This document shows positions 26,919-35,128 of a stretch of DNA of 64,000 bases, in pieces. Source of the DNA: Fibrobacter sp. UWR4 (GTDB lineage Bacteria; Fibrobacterota; Fibrobacteria; Fibrobacterales; Fibrobacteraceae). The DNA lies in the NCBI RefSeq assembly GCF_003149045.1, contig NZ_QGDU01000001.1, positions 1 to 64,000 on the forward strand, written 5' to 3'. A program made the translations under genes and the position numbers. Numbering within the stretch: position 1 is the first letter of the stretch; the number at the start of each line of letters is the position of its first letter. The notes below the pieces were generated by a model. The model was not told the DNA's origin. It saw nothing but the letters and a program-made list of their open reading frames with translations, and made no database searches.

Positions 26919-28091
26919 TTACTTGGCGATGGTTGCGTTATGGGTTACAGAAACTCTATGACCGACTTCGATTCTACGATTGTTGGAGTAGATTTCGCGA
27001 ATCAGGATGGCTGCTTCGTTCTCGTTTGCGCGAACTACCACGCCGCGGCCAAGGAGATGGGGCGGAATGCTGGGGTCAGAGTTGTCGATTTCCCACACAG
27101 CTACAGCATTGCCACTGTTATAGCCCTTTGCAGAACCCTTGTCAATCAGCACGTAAGAGTAGGCGCCGATAATTAGCATGGGGTCCAATGCGTAGGTAAT
27201 GGCTGCCATGGAATCTACCTTGGCATTCTGTTCCTGTTCGTAACCGCTCACGTTGATAACGTTCAGAGGTTCCTTCAGTTTTGCCTTGGACTGGTTAATC
27301 TTGATTTCACGGAAGCTCTGGACCACTTGAGCTCTAGAGAGCGTGTCGCCAATGGCGGTAATCTTTGCTACACCGGAGAGACGGAGCAAGGCTTTCTTTT
27401 CGAAGTAGTTTCCCTTGTCGGTGGGAATGTTGATAGATTTTGCTTCGTAGATATCTACCAAGTCGCCTTTCTTTAGACCCTCCTTGGTCTTCTTGCCAAT
27501 TCCCACTACGATTTCACTTTCGGGAATATGGATCAGAGGTTTCTTCTTTTCGCCGGAGCGGATGGAGAAGAAACGCTTGTCGTTGCGCAGGGAGTCAATG
27601 GTGTAAATCTCGGGTGCCAGAACCTGGTAGTAACCGTTAAAGATCTTAGGTGCTGGACGCTGCTTGTAGAAGTAGGAGTCTGCGTCCTGCTTCTTTGGTT
27701 TGTTTTTCTTGTCCTTGGAACGCAGGTCGCCCAGCATGGATTCAAATTCATTGTCTCTGCCGTCACCCTGGTCGCAGCCTACTGCTGTAATGCCCTTGGG
27801 CAGGTTGGAGTCGGCAACTGCGGCGTCGCAAGGATACTTCTTCTTGGAAGGATCTACTCTCAGAACATTTTCTTCACGGACGCTGTCGCCGAGATACAGG
27901 GAGTCGCCCGGATAAATCCAGTGAGGATCCTGGATGTGACGGTTGTTTTCCCAAAGGTCCGGCCAGGCAAAGGGGTCGTTGAGGAATTCGTCGCTCAAAT
28001 CCCAAAGGGTATCGCCTTCCTTGATAATATAGGCGGAAGCTATCAGGGCGGTAAGGCCGAGGCAAATGGAAGCACTCTTCAAAAAATGCAT
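26919..28091 (-). CDS. Secreted LysM-domain protein
   Basis: This 390-residue protein has a signal peptide (to about residue 20). A LysM domain follows directly (IKEGDTLWDLSDEFLNDP to WIYPGDSLYL, about 22-67), expected to bind peptidoglycan. A charged linker and two or three small beta domains with VGIGKKTKEGLKKGDLVDIY-like segments make up the rest. It sits 9 nt upstream of the histidine kinase gene and could supply or modulate its periplasmic signal. No hydrolase motif is visible. Confidence 0.82.
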   Translation of the reverse strand: MHFLKSASICLGLTALIASAYIIKEGDTLWDLSDEFLNDPFAWPDLWENNRHIQDPHWIYPGDSLYLGDSVREENVLRVDPSKKKYPCDAAVADSNLPKGITAVGCDQGDGRDNEFESMLGDLRSKDKKNKPKKQDADSYFYKQRPAPKIFNGYYQVLAPEIYTIDSLRNDKRFFSIRSGEKKKPLIHIPESEIVVGIGKKTKEGLKKGDLVDIYEAKSINIPTDKGNYFEKKALLRLSGVAKITAIGDTLSRAQVVQSFREIKINQSKAKLKEPLNVINVSGYEQEQNAKVDSMAAITYALDPMLIIGAYSYVLIDKGSAKGYNSGNAVAVWEIDNSDPSIPPHLLGRGVVVRANENEAAILIREIYSNNRRIEVGHRVSVTHNATIAK

Positions 28092-28126
28092 AGTTAACCC
28101 TAAGTTGTTGACTGATATAGAGAAAT

Positions 28127-29470
28127 TTAACCTTTTCTTTGCTTGAACGTCGGAATTTCCTGCCTGAAAATCGATTTCTGGGCTGTTTTTGCGCCAGAAA
28201 CGCGTTCTTGTGGACGTTGGACGTTTCTAGAGCGAGATTTTGTGGCAGGATTTTGACCCAAAATGCCTGCACGGTCGGGAACAAGCAAGAATAGAACTTC
28301 GAACTTTCCTGAGCCAGGTTCCAGATACAAGGGAATGCTCTTGCGCAACATGTAGCCTTCGCTACGGAAACGCTTGATTTCCTTGCCTGCTACTTCCAGA
28401 TTGCCTGTCTGGAGAAGAATTCTTTCCGGTCGGGCCATAGCGATTGCTGCTTCGACGCCGGCTGCTAGGGTTTCTTCTGCCGGAAGGTTCAGGTAGAAGG
28501 TCCAGCGACCTTCGTTTTCCGGTTTGTTAAAAAACTTGTTGAAAAATTCTGCTTCCACATGTCCACGATGGAACTTCATGTTTTCGCTAATGGAATTTCT
28601 GCCGTTCAGCCTGGAGGAAATCATGGCGAATTCCCTACAGTCCATGGAGTCCACTCTCTTGAAAAGACCGGAGAGGGCGGCACTTACGAAACTGGAACCA
28701 GAATAGAATTCAAAGAAACAGTCTTCAGGATTGGGGTGGATCGCTCCTTCAATGCGCTTGGGCAGTTGGAACCAGGCGTCCTTGATTCTGGGCGCCCAGT
28801 CCATGACGTGCATCTGGATGCCCGTGTCGCCAATAGGGAGGAATTCACTTCCGAATGCAGTCTTGGTCTCGATGTGCATATTTGCAATGCCTGCGGGATC
28901 GAATAGGCCGTCAGGTACGCATTGGACGTGGTGGCAACTGATGATCTCGGGGCAGTTTCTTTCCAGAAAGTCTACAAAAGTCTTGTAGCCATGAGCAGAA
29001 TTACGTCCCTTCAGATTAATCTGCACTAACAAGGCGAAACGTCCATCACCGGCTGCACGGAACCAAATCTGGCGGAGAGCCTTCTTGAAAATATGAAGGT
29101 GTTCTTTTTTCAGCTGCTCCATGATATGGTTCACCACTTCCGGAGTCTTCATTTCGGCAGCGGGAGCTTCCACGGTAAATACTTCGTGCTCGCCTCGGAG
29201 CGTCTTGATGATACGCCAGTCTGCGTTTTCCGGATTTACGTCTGCCGTAAACCAGGCCTGAATCTTGCCGGGAATTTTCTCGGTTTCTGCCCAGGCAACA
29301 AGCTGTTGCTTGATGTCTTCAAATGTGGGAATGACCTTCTGGACTTTCTCTGCAGGAGCCTTTTCTCTTAGAGGCTCTCTCTGGGAGTCTCTTTGGAATC
29401 CTTTCTGGAAACCTCTTTGGGAATCGGCGACAGGACGTCTCGGAGCAAAATTCTTCTTAGGCTTATACAT
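28127..29470 (-). CDS. TrmA/RlmD-like methyltransferase-fold protein, catalytic cysteine apparently missing
   Basis: This 447-residue protein has basic, Gln/Arg-rich ends resembling RNA-binding tails. The middle follows the TrmA/RlmCD layout: FQLPKRIEGAIHPNPEDCFF, a SAM-loop-like EFYSGSSFVSAAL, an acidic-strand DSMDCREFAMISSRLNGRNS, and a last strand ARPERILLQTGN. In active enzymes that last segment reads SCNP with the nucleophile Cys; here it is QTGN. It may bind RNA without methylating uracil, or act differently. It is co-directional with the ATPase gene 21 nt upstream. Confidence 0.6.
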   Translation of the reverse strand: MYKPKKNFAPRRPVADSQRGFQKGFQRDSQREPLREKAPAEKVQKVIPTFEDIKQQLVAWAETEKIPGKIQAWFTADVNPENADWRIIKTLRGEHEVFTVEAPAAEMKTPEVVNHIMEQLKKEHLHIFKKALRQIWFRAAGDGRFALLVQINLKGRNSAHGYKTFVDFLERNCPEIISCHHVQCVPDGLFDPAGIANMHIETKTAFGSEFLPIGDTGIQMHVMDWAPRIKDAWFQLPKRIEGAIHPNPEDCFFEFYSGSSFVSAALSGLFKRVDSMDCREFAMISSRLNGRNSISENMKFHRGHVEAEFFNKFFNKPENEGRWTFYLNLPAEETLAAGVEAAIAMARPERILLQTGNLEVAGKEIKRFRSEGYMLRKSIPLYLEPGSGKFEVLFLLVPDRAGILGQNPATKSRSRNVQRPQERVSGAKTAQKSIFRQEIPTFKQRKG

Positions 29471-29491
29471 AATACTTAGTTTGTTTTGAAA

Positions 29492-31231
29492 TTAAACGTA
29501 GAACCTGGGGTAAATCCAGGAACACTCGCGGGCCAGCATCTTGGGGAATTCACGGAAGTTTCCGTTGATCTGGTACATATTCAAGCTGCCTTCCACGGGC
29601 TGTAACTTCATAACGGAGTCCGCACGGGCTTCCAGATAGGGGTATTCATCCAAGTTGCAGCTGGAAACCACTGCACATCCTGTGAGGGCGATGATGGTAT
29701 CGATCATCTGCATCAAGATTTGGTGGGGAGCGCCGTTCAGTCGAGTGGACTTGGGGTTGTGAAGTACTGCAGAAATGGGGTCAATGACCACCACCTTGTA
29801 GTCATGGTTCTCAAGTTTCTTGGCACCCTGGATACGCTTTGCAATGAGCTGTGCTGTCTCGATGGGGGAGAGGGCTGTGCCGCGTAAGTTCAGGAAACCG
29901 AATTTTGGAGTACTTGCGGTAAGGTCGCGCTTTGCGCCCAGCAAGTGCAGTCTGTTCAGGAATACGGACTTTGTCAGTTCAAAGTTTACGAAAAGTACGT
30001 CGTTAGAAGTGGTGGTGTTGCCGAACCAGTCTTCACCATAGCAAATGGAAAGACCCAGGTCCATCAAGGCAAGGGACTTACCGCTCTTGGGAGGTGCTGT
30101 GAAGAGGAAAAATTCACCGGCGCGGAGCATGTTTTCCACGATGGTCTGGTCTTTCTTGGGCGCTTCCTCGCTATCGCTAGCAAGTTCAATGAGGGGCTTG
30201 CCATCCAGGGAGTATTCTACCCATTCCTGCCATTCCTTGAAATTCTTGGCACCCTGTTCCAGACCGATGAGGTACTGCTGCTTACCTCCACGGAGAACGC
30301 CCGGCATACGGACCATCATGTGGGGGTTGCGGTTGGACGGATCCACCTTGAAACCCTGGGAATCCAAAGTCTTAAAGAGGAAGTCTACGCGTTCATTATA
30401 TTCTTCTTCGTCGTTGGCGAGAATTTTGATCCAGGCCTGCACGGAGTTCGCGCCTGTATTCACCAAAGCGGCGCAGGGAAGGTTCAATGCCTTGTAGTAT
30501 GCAAGCTGCTTGGCCAGGGACATCTTGGGATTGTCCACCACGACGTAACGGTAGTGCCAGCTTTCGTCGGAAGCATCCTGTCCGCCCTTGATGGCGTTGA
30601 TGCAGAGCAATGCACCTTCAGGACTGTCCAGTCCCTTCATGATTTTCTTGATAGAATCGTCCTGACCGACGATGTTTTCTACCAATTCTTCTGTGCTGTT
30701 GGGGGTGTTGGAAATCTTGAATTCGATGGTTTCATCGGGTTCAAAAGTTGCTTCCAAAAGCTTTGCAAGGTCCTTACGCCAGTCTGCTGCAGGCCAAGGA
30801 ATGGAAAGTGCTTCCGGATCAATCTTGAAGTTCTGCAAAAGTTCCAGGGACTGAGTATCCAGACCCAGGGCCAACATCTGCTCCATGGAAATCATCCCGG
30901 CAGAGAGCGGGGAGATAATTGGCATTGCTACCGTCTGGGGGCCTTCTGCAGGTGCTGCGGCCTGGGCCGGTTGGGCGGCTGGTGCGGGGACTTCTTCTCG
31001 ACGTTCGGTGGTTCTCTTTTCTGCAGAGAATGCACGGCGAAGAGTCTGTTCGACTTCGTCTCCGTCCATACCGTCATCCCGGGCCTTTCCGCCGAGCTGG
31101 AAACTGGCGTCCATAAAGGTCCAGCCTTCTTCCATAGCGGCAACACCGGCCTTGTACAGTTCGGCCTTTAATTCGTTTCCGCTAAATTTACCTTTCAAAA
31201 ACAGGTTAATAGTTTTTCTTGCGCTTTCCAT
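29492..31231 (-). CDS. AEP-primase-like plus RecA-like (RepA-type) ATPase fusion
   Basis: The protein has 579 residues. A helical N-terminus (1-70) and a Pro/Ala linker come first. A domain at about 150-330 (YRYVVVDNPKMSLAKQLAYY, LPCAALVNTGANSVQAWIKI, RMPGVLRGGKQQYLIGL) resembles the DNA-primase-like half of phage/plasmid replication proteins. A RepA/AAA_25 ATPase follows, with Walker A APPKSGKS near residue 385 and Walker B VVVIDPIS. Such fusions are usual in mobile elements, but no mobile genes are nearby. A role in replication restart or repair is inferred. Confidence 0.65.
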   Translation of the reverse strand: MESARKTINLFLKGKFSGNELKAELYKAGVAAMEEGWTFMDASFQLGGKARDDGMDGDEVEQTLRRAFSAEKRTTERREEVPAPAAQPAQAAAPAEGPQTVAMPIISPLSAGMISMEQMLALGLDTQSLELLQNFKIDPEALSIPWPAADWRKDLAKLLEATFEPDETIEFKISNTPNSTEELVENIVGQDDSIKKIMKGLDSPEGALLCINAIKGGQDASDESWHYRYVVVDNPKMSLAKQLAYYKALNLPCAALVNTGANSVQAWIKILANDEEEYNERVDFLFKTLDSQGFKVDPSNRNPHMMVRMPGVLRGGKQQYLIGLEQGAKNFKEWQEWVEYSLDGKPLIELASDSEEAPKKDQTIVENMLRAGEFFLFTAPPKSGKSLALMDLGLSICYGEDWFGNTTTSNDVLFVNFELTKSVFLNRLHLLGAKRDLTASTPKFGFLNLRGTALSPIETAQLIAKRIQGAKKLENHDYKVVVIDPISAVLHNPKSTRLNGAPHQILMQMIDTIIALTGCAVVSSCNLDEYPYLEARADSVMKLQPVEGSLNMYQINGNFREFPKMLARECSWIYPRFYV

Positions 31232-31235
31232 AGGT

Positions 31236-31306
31236 CAGCCTCATTTTATATCTATCCAAAGATAATGTAGTTTATTATTTTGTGGCTGTATAATAAAATG
31301 AGGTTG
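31236..31306. promoter_or_regulatory. Divergent leader region with inverted repeat shared by cysK and the ATPase gene
   Basis: CAGCCTCATTTTAT (31236-31249) and ATAAAATGAGGTTG (31293-31306) are inverted copies with one mismatch in 14. Each copy contains the GAGG ribosome-binding site of the gene on its side, 7-8 nt before ATGG. The AT-rich middle (TATAATAAAAT, TTATTATTTTG) can hold promoters for both directions. Confidence 0.55.
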
Positions 31307-31310
31307 TTTT

Positions 31311-32237
31311 ATGGCTCTTTATGGTAGTATTCTTGACACCATCGGTAATACCCCTCTCGTTCGTATCAACAAATTGAACAAGGGTGATGCAGAAGTTTAC
31401 GTAAAGCTTGAAATGTTCAATCCGCTGGGAAGTGCAAAGGACCGTGTGGCTCTTGAGATGATTGAATCCGCTGAAAAGGAAGGCAAGTTAAAACCGGGTG
31501 CATTGATTATTGAACCTACCAGCGGAAATACTGGTGTAGGACTAGCTTATGTGGGTGCCGTCAAGGGTTATAAGGTGGTGCTCACCATGCCCGATTCCAT
31601 GAGCATGGAACGTCGTATGTTGCTTAAGTCCCTGGGTGCAGAAGTTGTGCTTACCGAAGGCGCCAAGGGCATGGCTGGCTGCATTGAAAAGGCCAATGAA
31701 ATCGCCGCTGCAAATCCGGGCAGTTTCATTCCCCAACAGTTTGAAAATCCGGCAAATCCGGTCGCTCACTACAAGACCACTGGCCCCGAAATCTGGCGCG
31801 ATACGGAAGGTAATGTTGATGTTTTTATCGCTACTGCAGGTACGGGCGGAACCGTTAGCGGCACTGCAAAATACTTGAAGGAAAAGAATCCTAATTTGTA
31901 TGTAATCGCCATTGAGCCGGATGATTCTCCCATGATTTCCAAGGGTGTTGCCGGACCTCATAAAATTCAGGGTATCGGTGCAAATTTCATTCCCAAGATC
32001 TATGACCCCAAGGTGGTAGATGAAGTCTACCTGACCAGCACCGAAAAGGCGGGCTCTGCCGCTCGTGCTGCCGCCGCTGAAGAAGGTATTTTCGTAGGTA
32101 TTTCCTCCGGTGCCGCACTGGAATGCGCTCTCACTGTGGCAAAGCGCCCCGAATTTAAGGGAAAACGCATTGTGGCACTCCTTCCGGATACCGGCGAACG
32201 CTACCTCAGCACCTGGTTGTGGAACAATGAAAAGTGA
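31311..32237 (+). CDS. cysK: Cysteine synthase A (O-acetylserine sulfhydrylase)
   Basis: The 308-residue length is that of CysK. The PLP lysine is Lys43 (GSAKDRVAL). The substrate loop PTSGNTGVGLAY and the phosphate-binding GTGGTVSGTAKYL are both present, as is the C-terminal SSGAAL motif. It makes cysteine from O-acetylserine and sulfide in the cytoplasm. GAGG lies 8 nt before ATG. The stop codon already lies within the left arm of a repeat unit. Confidence 0.96.
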   Translation: MALYGSILDTIGNTPLVRINKLNKGDAEVYVKLEMFNPLGSAKDRVALEMIESAEKEGKLKPGALIIEPTSGNTGVGLAYVGAVKGYKVVLTMPDSMSMERRMLLKSLGAEVVLTEGAKGMAGCIEKANEIAAANPGSFIPQQFENPANPVAHYKTTGPEIWRDTEGNVDVFIATAGTGGTVSGTAKYLKEKNPNLYVIAIEPDDSPMISKGVAGPHKIQGIGANFIPKIYDPKVVDEVYLTSTEKAGSAARAAAAEEGIFVGISSGAALECALTVAKRPEFKGKRIVALLPDTGERYLSTWLWNNEK

Positions 32238-32370
32238 TTAGTGGTTAGTGGCTAGTGGTTAGTGTTTTCAGGAATATTCTTTCGGGCTATTTAAAGACGA
32301 AACCTCCTCGAAATTGCAAGCACTTGCATCCTTCTGCCCTAGCCCCTAGAACCTAGACCCTAGCCCCTAA
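32234..32370. repeat. Intergenic repeat unit, copy 1, with 7-nt-periodic arms
   Basis: The left arm (32234-32264) is a run of TAGTGGT/TAGTGGC heptamers. The right arm (32338-32370) is a run of CCCTAGC/CCCTAGA heptamers. In RNA, GGCUAG in the left arm pairs with CUAGCC in the right arm, with about one mismatch per 7 nt. The ~70-nt centre carries a GAATATTC palindrome and GCAAGCACTTGC. The next unit is a diverged copy. Confidence 0.75.
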
Positions 32371-32580
32371 ATTAGTGATTAGTGGCTAGTGGTTAGAGTT
32401 TTCGGGAATATTCCGCAGGGAAATTTAAAGATGTAACCACCTGAAATTGCAGGCTCTTACATCCCGCAGCCCTAGCCTCTAATGAACCTCTAGGAGCGAA
32501 GCTCCGACCTCATACCTCAAGCGAAGCGTACCTCAAACTCCTAGCTCCTAGATTCCTGTCCCTAGCCTCAAAACTAGTGA
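32371..32580. repeat. Intergenic repeat unit, copy 2, with extended right arm
   Basis: The left arm 32371-32398 and centre 32399-32470 align with copy 1. The centre has GGAATATTCC and a hairpin in which GATGTAA (32430-32436) pairs with TTACATC (32457-32463) and CCTG pairs with CAGG inside. The right arm starts CCCTAGCCTCTA and runs into GGAGCGAAGCTCC plus ACCTCA/CTCCTAG heptamers up to about 32580. No convincing gene lies in the whole 32238-32705 gap. Confidence 0.7.
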
Positions 32581-32705
32581 AAGACGATTGATGATTTGGT
32601 GTTGTCATTGGGATGAACCTTTGATTTTCACTGACGAACCGAATTAAATTCAACAATTTATATATTATCTTTATACAAAGTAGAACACAACATCGTCTTT
32701 TTTTT

Positions 32706-33543
32706 ATGCGAAAACTTGTACCGCTATTTTTCTTGATATGCACCTGTGCGTTAAACATCATGGCGCAGGAAACCTCCGCAGACGTTGCCGAGCAGCCTTC
32801 AGCGGACACCATCCGCATCGAAAAGACCATACGCGATACGGTTGTCATCAACATTAAGCCAAAGGCTGATACTATTTACGTCACCGAAGATTCCCTCAAA
32901 ATACTCCAGTGGAAAGCTCGGCGGGATTCTTCCAATAAGGCTACATCAGACACATCATTTAGCTTAAGTAGCGTCTATCTTGGCCTCAATTTTTTTTCAT
33001 CTGGCAGCAACAATCATCAAGTATCCCGCCTACGAAATCAGCATTGAAAAAACTCTAGATAAACGCCAATCCTTAAGGCTACTCCACAGTCTCATTTACA
33101 TCAACGACGAAGATTTTTCAAATAAATATGGAGACCACTTCGAAGGAGACATTTTCCAGTGGACGGCAGGAGCGGCTTACCGTCACTACAGGAAAAGCTC
33201 CATCCTAAGCGGATACATTGAATTCGGACTGCAATATGTCAGCAGAATCGGTGACTACACGGCGCTGGATTATGTTTATGAATGGAATGCCGACGCAAGA
33301 GATTATGTAAAAAAGGATATGTCCAAGGATATCCACCAAAAAGCTCAGGGTTATCAATGGTTCGTTAACCTAGGAATGGAAAACCGCAAGCGTGCCTTCG
33401 AGCATCTGTTTACAGACGTTTCTTTTGGTATCGGCTACAACGCTCTTAGCAACTGGGAAAAAGGCGTTCTTTATGAGTTCGGCACCATCATCAGCGATGA
33501 TTTGCAGTTCAACTTGAATGTCGTCATTGGATGGGGACTGTAA
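32706..33543 (+). pseudogene. Outer-membrane barrel paralog 1, frame broken at an 8-T run
   Basis: The first frame (32706-33047) has a signal peptide ending NIMAQ, then a DTIRIEK segment and SSVYLGLNFF, after which it goes out of register and stops. The continuation is in the +1 frame (to 33543: YPAYEISIEKTL, then beta strands, ending NVVIGWGL). The switch point is the T run 32990-32997. With seven Ts the frames join into one ~278-residue protein, the size of paralog 2. It may be a pseudogene, a phase-variable or slippage-expressed gene, or a sequencing error. Confidence 0.7.
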
Positions 33544-33544
33544 A

Positions 33545-34393
33545 ATGAAACACTTGATTTTTTTCTCGCTGTTGCTTTGTGCAGGAATAATTTCCGTCTC
33601 TCACGCCTCGGATACCTTATATGTAGAAACGCATGTTACCGACACACTGTACGTCATCGACGAGCCGGACGCAGTCTACATGGCCGTTTCCAAAGAAGCT
33701 CCAATGAAAATTCCATTGGACTCTAGCACAAGCGATTCCCTGGGTAATACAACAAACAGTCGTGGAGTCAAGGAACCTGGGCGAGCTATCCACGTCAACT
33801 ACATGTCCGGGATGTCTATTATCGGTATTTTCTTCAAGATACTTCCCATCGACCTGACCTATGAAATAGAGACAAAATACAGGTCATCTATCTTACTCAG
33901 CATCAGCAGCTATATGGAATTTGGAGACATCGACTTTATAAATCCCAAAGAATGGGATGGTTTCAGGACGATTACCAATTTCGGCATAGGGTACCGCCAA
34001 TACATTGTTACTGGCAAAACAACTCTAGAAAATGAGGAATCAAAAAAACATAAACTCATCAACAATCCCTACGGTTCCATTTCCCTATTCCTTCAGGGCG
34101 AAATTTTCCCTGGACTCATGTACAGGCATGAAGTCAAGCTGGACGATGATGGACACAAGAAAGGTGATTACCATAGAGACAACGCCTTCGGCACAAGTTT
34201 TGTACTTACACCAGGATTATCCTACACTATAGGGCACTCCGTATGGACTTTGGGTTGGAGAATCGGTTACCAATATTGGTCTCACAACTTCAGTAACTTT
34301 GGCTTGATTGGAAAAGACGAAGGTATTGCCTTTCAGCCAGGTGTTGCAAATGGCGGAGTCTATCAAGGGTTTATTTTTTCCATAGGCTTCTAG
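33545..34393 (+). CDS. Outer-membrane beta-barrel protein, paralog 2
   Basis: This 282-residue protein has a signal peptide (MKHLIFFSLLLCAGIISVSHA). A short SDTLYVETHVTDTLYV segment and a linker follow, then about eight amphipathic strands ending in an aromatic (FIFSIGF), typical of outer-membrane barrels. ATG 33545 directly follows the stop of the previous frame (TAAAATG). The N-terminal segment and strand pattern match paralogs 1 and 3. Function unknown. Confidence 0.75.
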   Translation: MKHLIFFSLLLCAGIISVSHASDTLYVETHVTDTLYVIDEPDAVYMAVSKEAPMKIPLDSSTSDSLGNTTNSRGVKEPGRAIHVNYMSGMSIIGIFFKILPIDLTYEIETKYRSSILLSISSYMEFGDIDFINPKEWDGFRTITNFGIGYRQYIVTGKTTLENEESKKHKLINNPYGSISLFLQGEIFPGLMYRHEVKLDDDGHKKGDYHRDNAFGTSFVLTPGLSYTIGHSVWTLGWRIGYQYWSHNFSNFGLIGKDEGIAFQPGVANGGVYQGFIFSIGF

Positions 34394-35068
34394 ATGAAAG
34401 TTCTTATCCTTCTTTTAGTTTTTTGTGCAAGCGTTTTTGCGACTTCGGATACGGTCTTTGTGGATAACCACAAGGTTGCCATTGTAGCACCGACATCTCC
34501 CGATACTGGAGGTAAGACGGTCTTTGGTCACGAAATCTCTGCACACATTAACGGAGACTATGGGTACTACTTCACGTATGAACTGCACATCAACAACTTT
34601 GGTGTGGCCGCTAGATTTGGCTACTCAGCTCTTACATCTAATGGTTGGACAAGTTCCCTTAGCTACTACACCCAAAAAATCAATGAAAAAGGCGAAGTCA
34701 AGGAGATGAACTTGGCGCTGATAGGACGCTACCACCCGGGTTGGCTCACGCGGACGATGGAAGTGGGAGACTTTCTATTTGCTGTTCAAGGAGGCCTTAC
34801 CGGCCTAAGGCACGAAATTGACATTGTGGAAGACGCCAAGGGCAATCCCATAAAGGATACCCAGTATGGCCTACAAATTTTCATCGGGGCCGATGCGCGA
34901 TGGATTTGGAAGCATTTTTACTTAGGTGCTGAACTAAACATAGGGAGACATATAGTCAATCCCTCCTGGAAAGACCAAATGAGCTGGAATGATCGGGCTT
35001 CCGTCACCAAACGCATCATCAGCAATGGATTTTTTGAAACCGTTGTCAGTATCGGCATTCCTTTTTAA
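34394..35068 (+). CDS. Outer-membrane beta-barrel protein, paralog 3
   Basis: This 224-residue protein has a signal peptide (MKVLILLLVFCASVFA) followed by TSDTVFVDNHK, the same post-signal motif as in paralog 2. Strands alternating aromatic and polar residues follow to the C-terminal VVSIGIPF. The ATG directly follows the TAG of paralog 2, so the three genes form one transcript. It lacks the long linker of paralog 2. No family was recognised. Confidence 0.75.
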   Translation: MKVLILLLVFCASVFATSDTVFVDNHKVAIVAPTSPDTGGKTVFGHEISAHINGDYGYYFTYELHINNFGVAARFGYSALTSNGWTSSLSYYTQKINEKGEVKEMNLALIGRYHPGWLTRTMEVGDFLFAVQGGLTGLRHEIDIVEDAKGNPIKDTQYGLQIFIGADARWIWKHFYLGAELNIGRHIVNPSWKDQMSWNDRASVTKRIISNGFFETVVSIGIPF

Positions 35069-35128
35069 GGGTAATCTTTTCTATAATTCCTAGTGAAAAT
35101 ATTATGGCAAAACCTAAAAGGTTAAACT

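Noticed and set aside
29945-31171. 408-codon plus-strand frame over the ATPase gene
   Set aside because: It is antisense to a protein with intact Walker motifs and is Phe/His/Gly-rich noise.
32510-32854. 114-codon minus-strand frame in the cysK-barrel gap
   Set aside because: It begins inside the signal peptide region of the barrel gene and runs into the heptamer repeats. There is no ribosome-binding site and no protein-like pattern.
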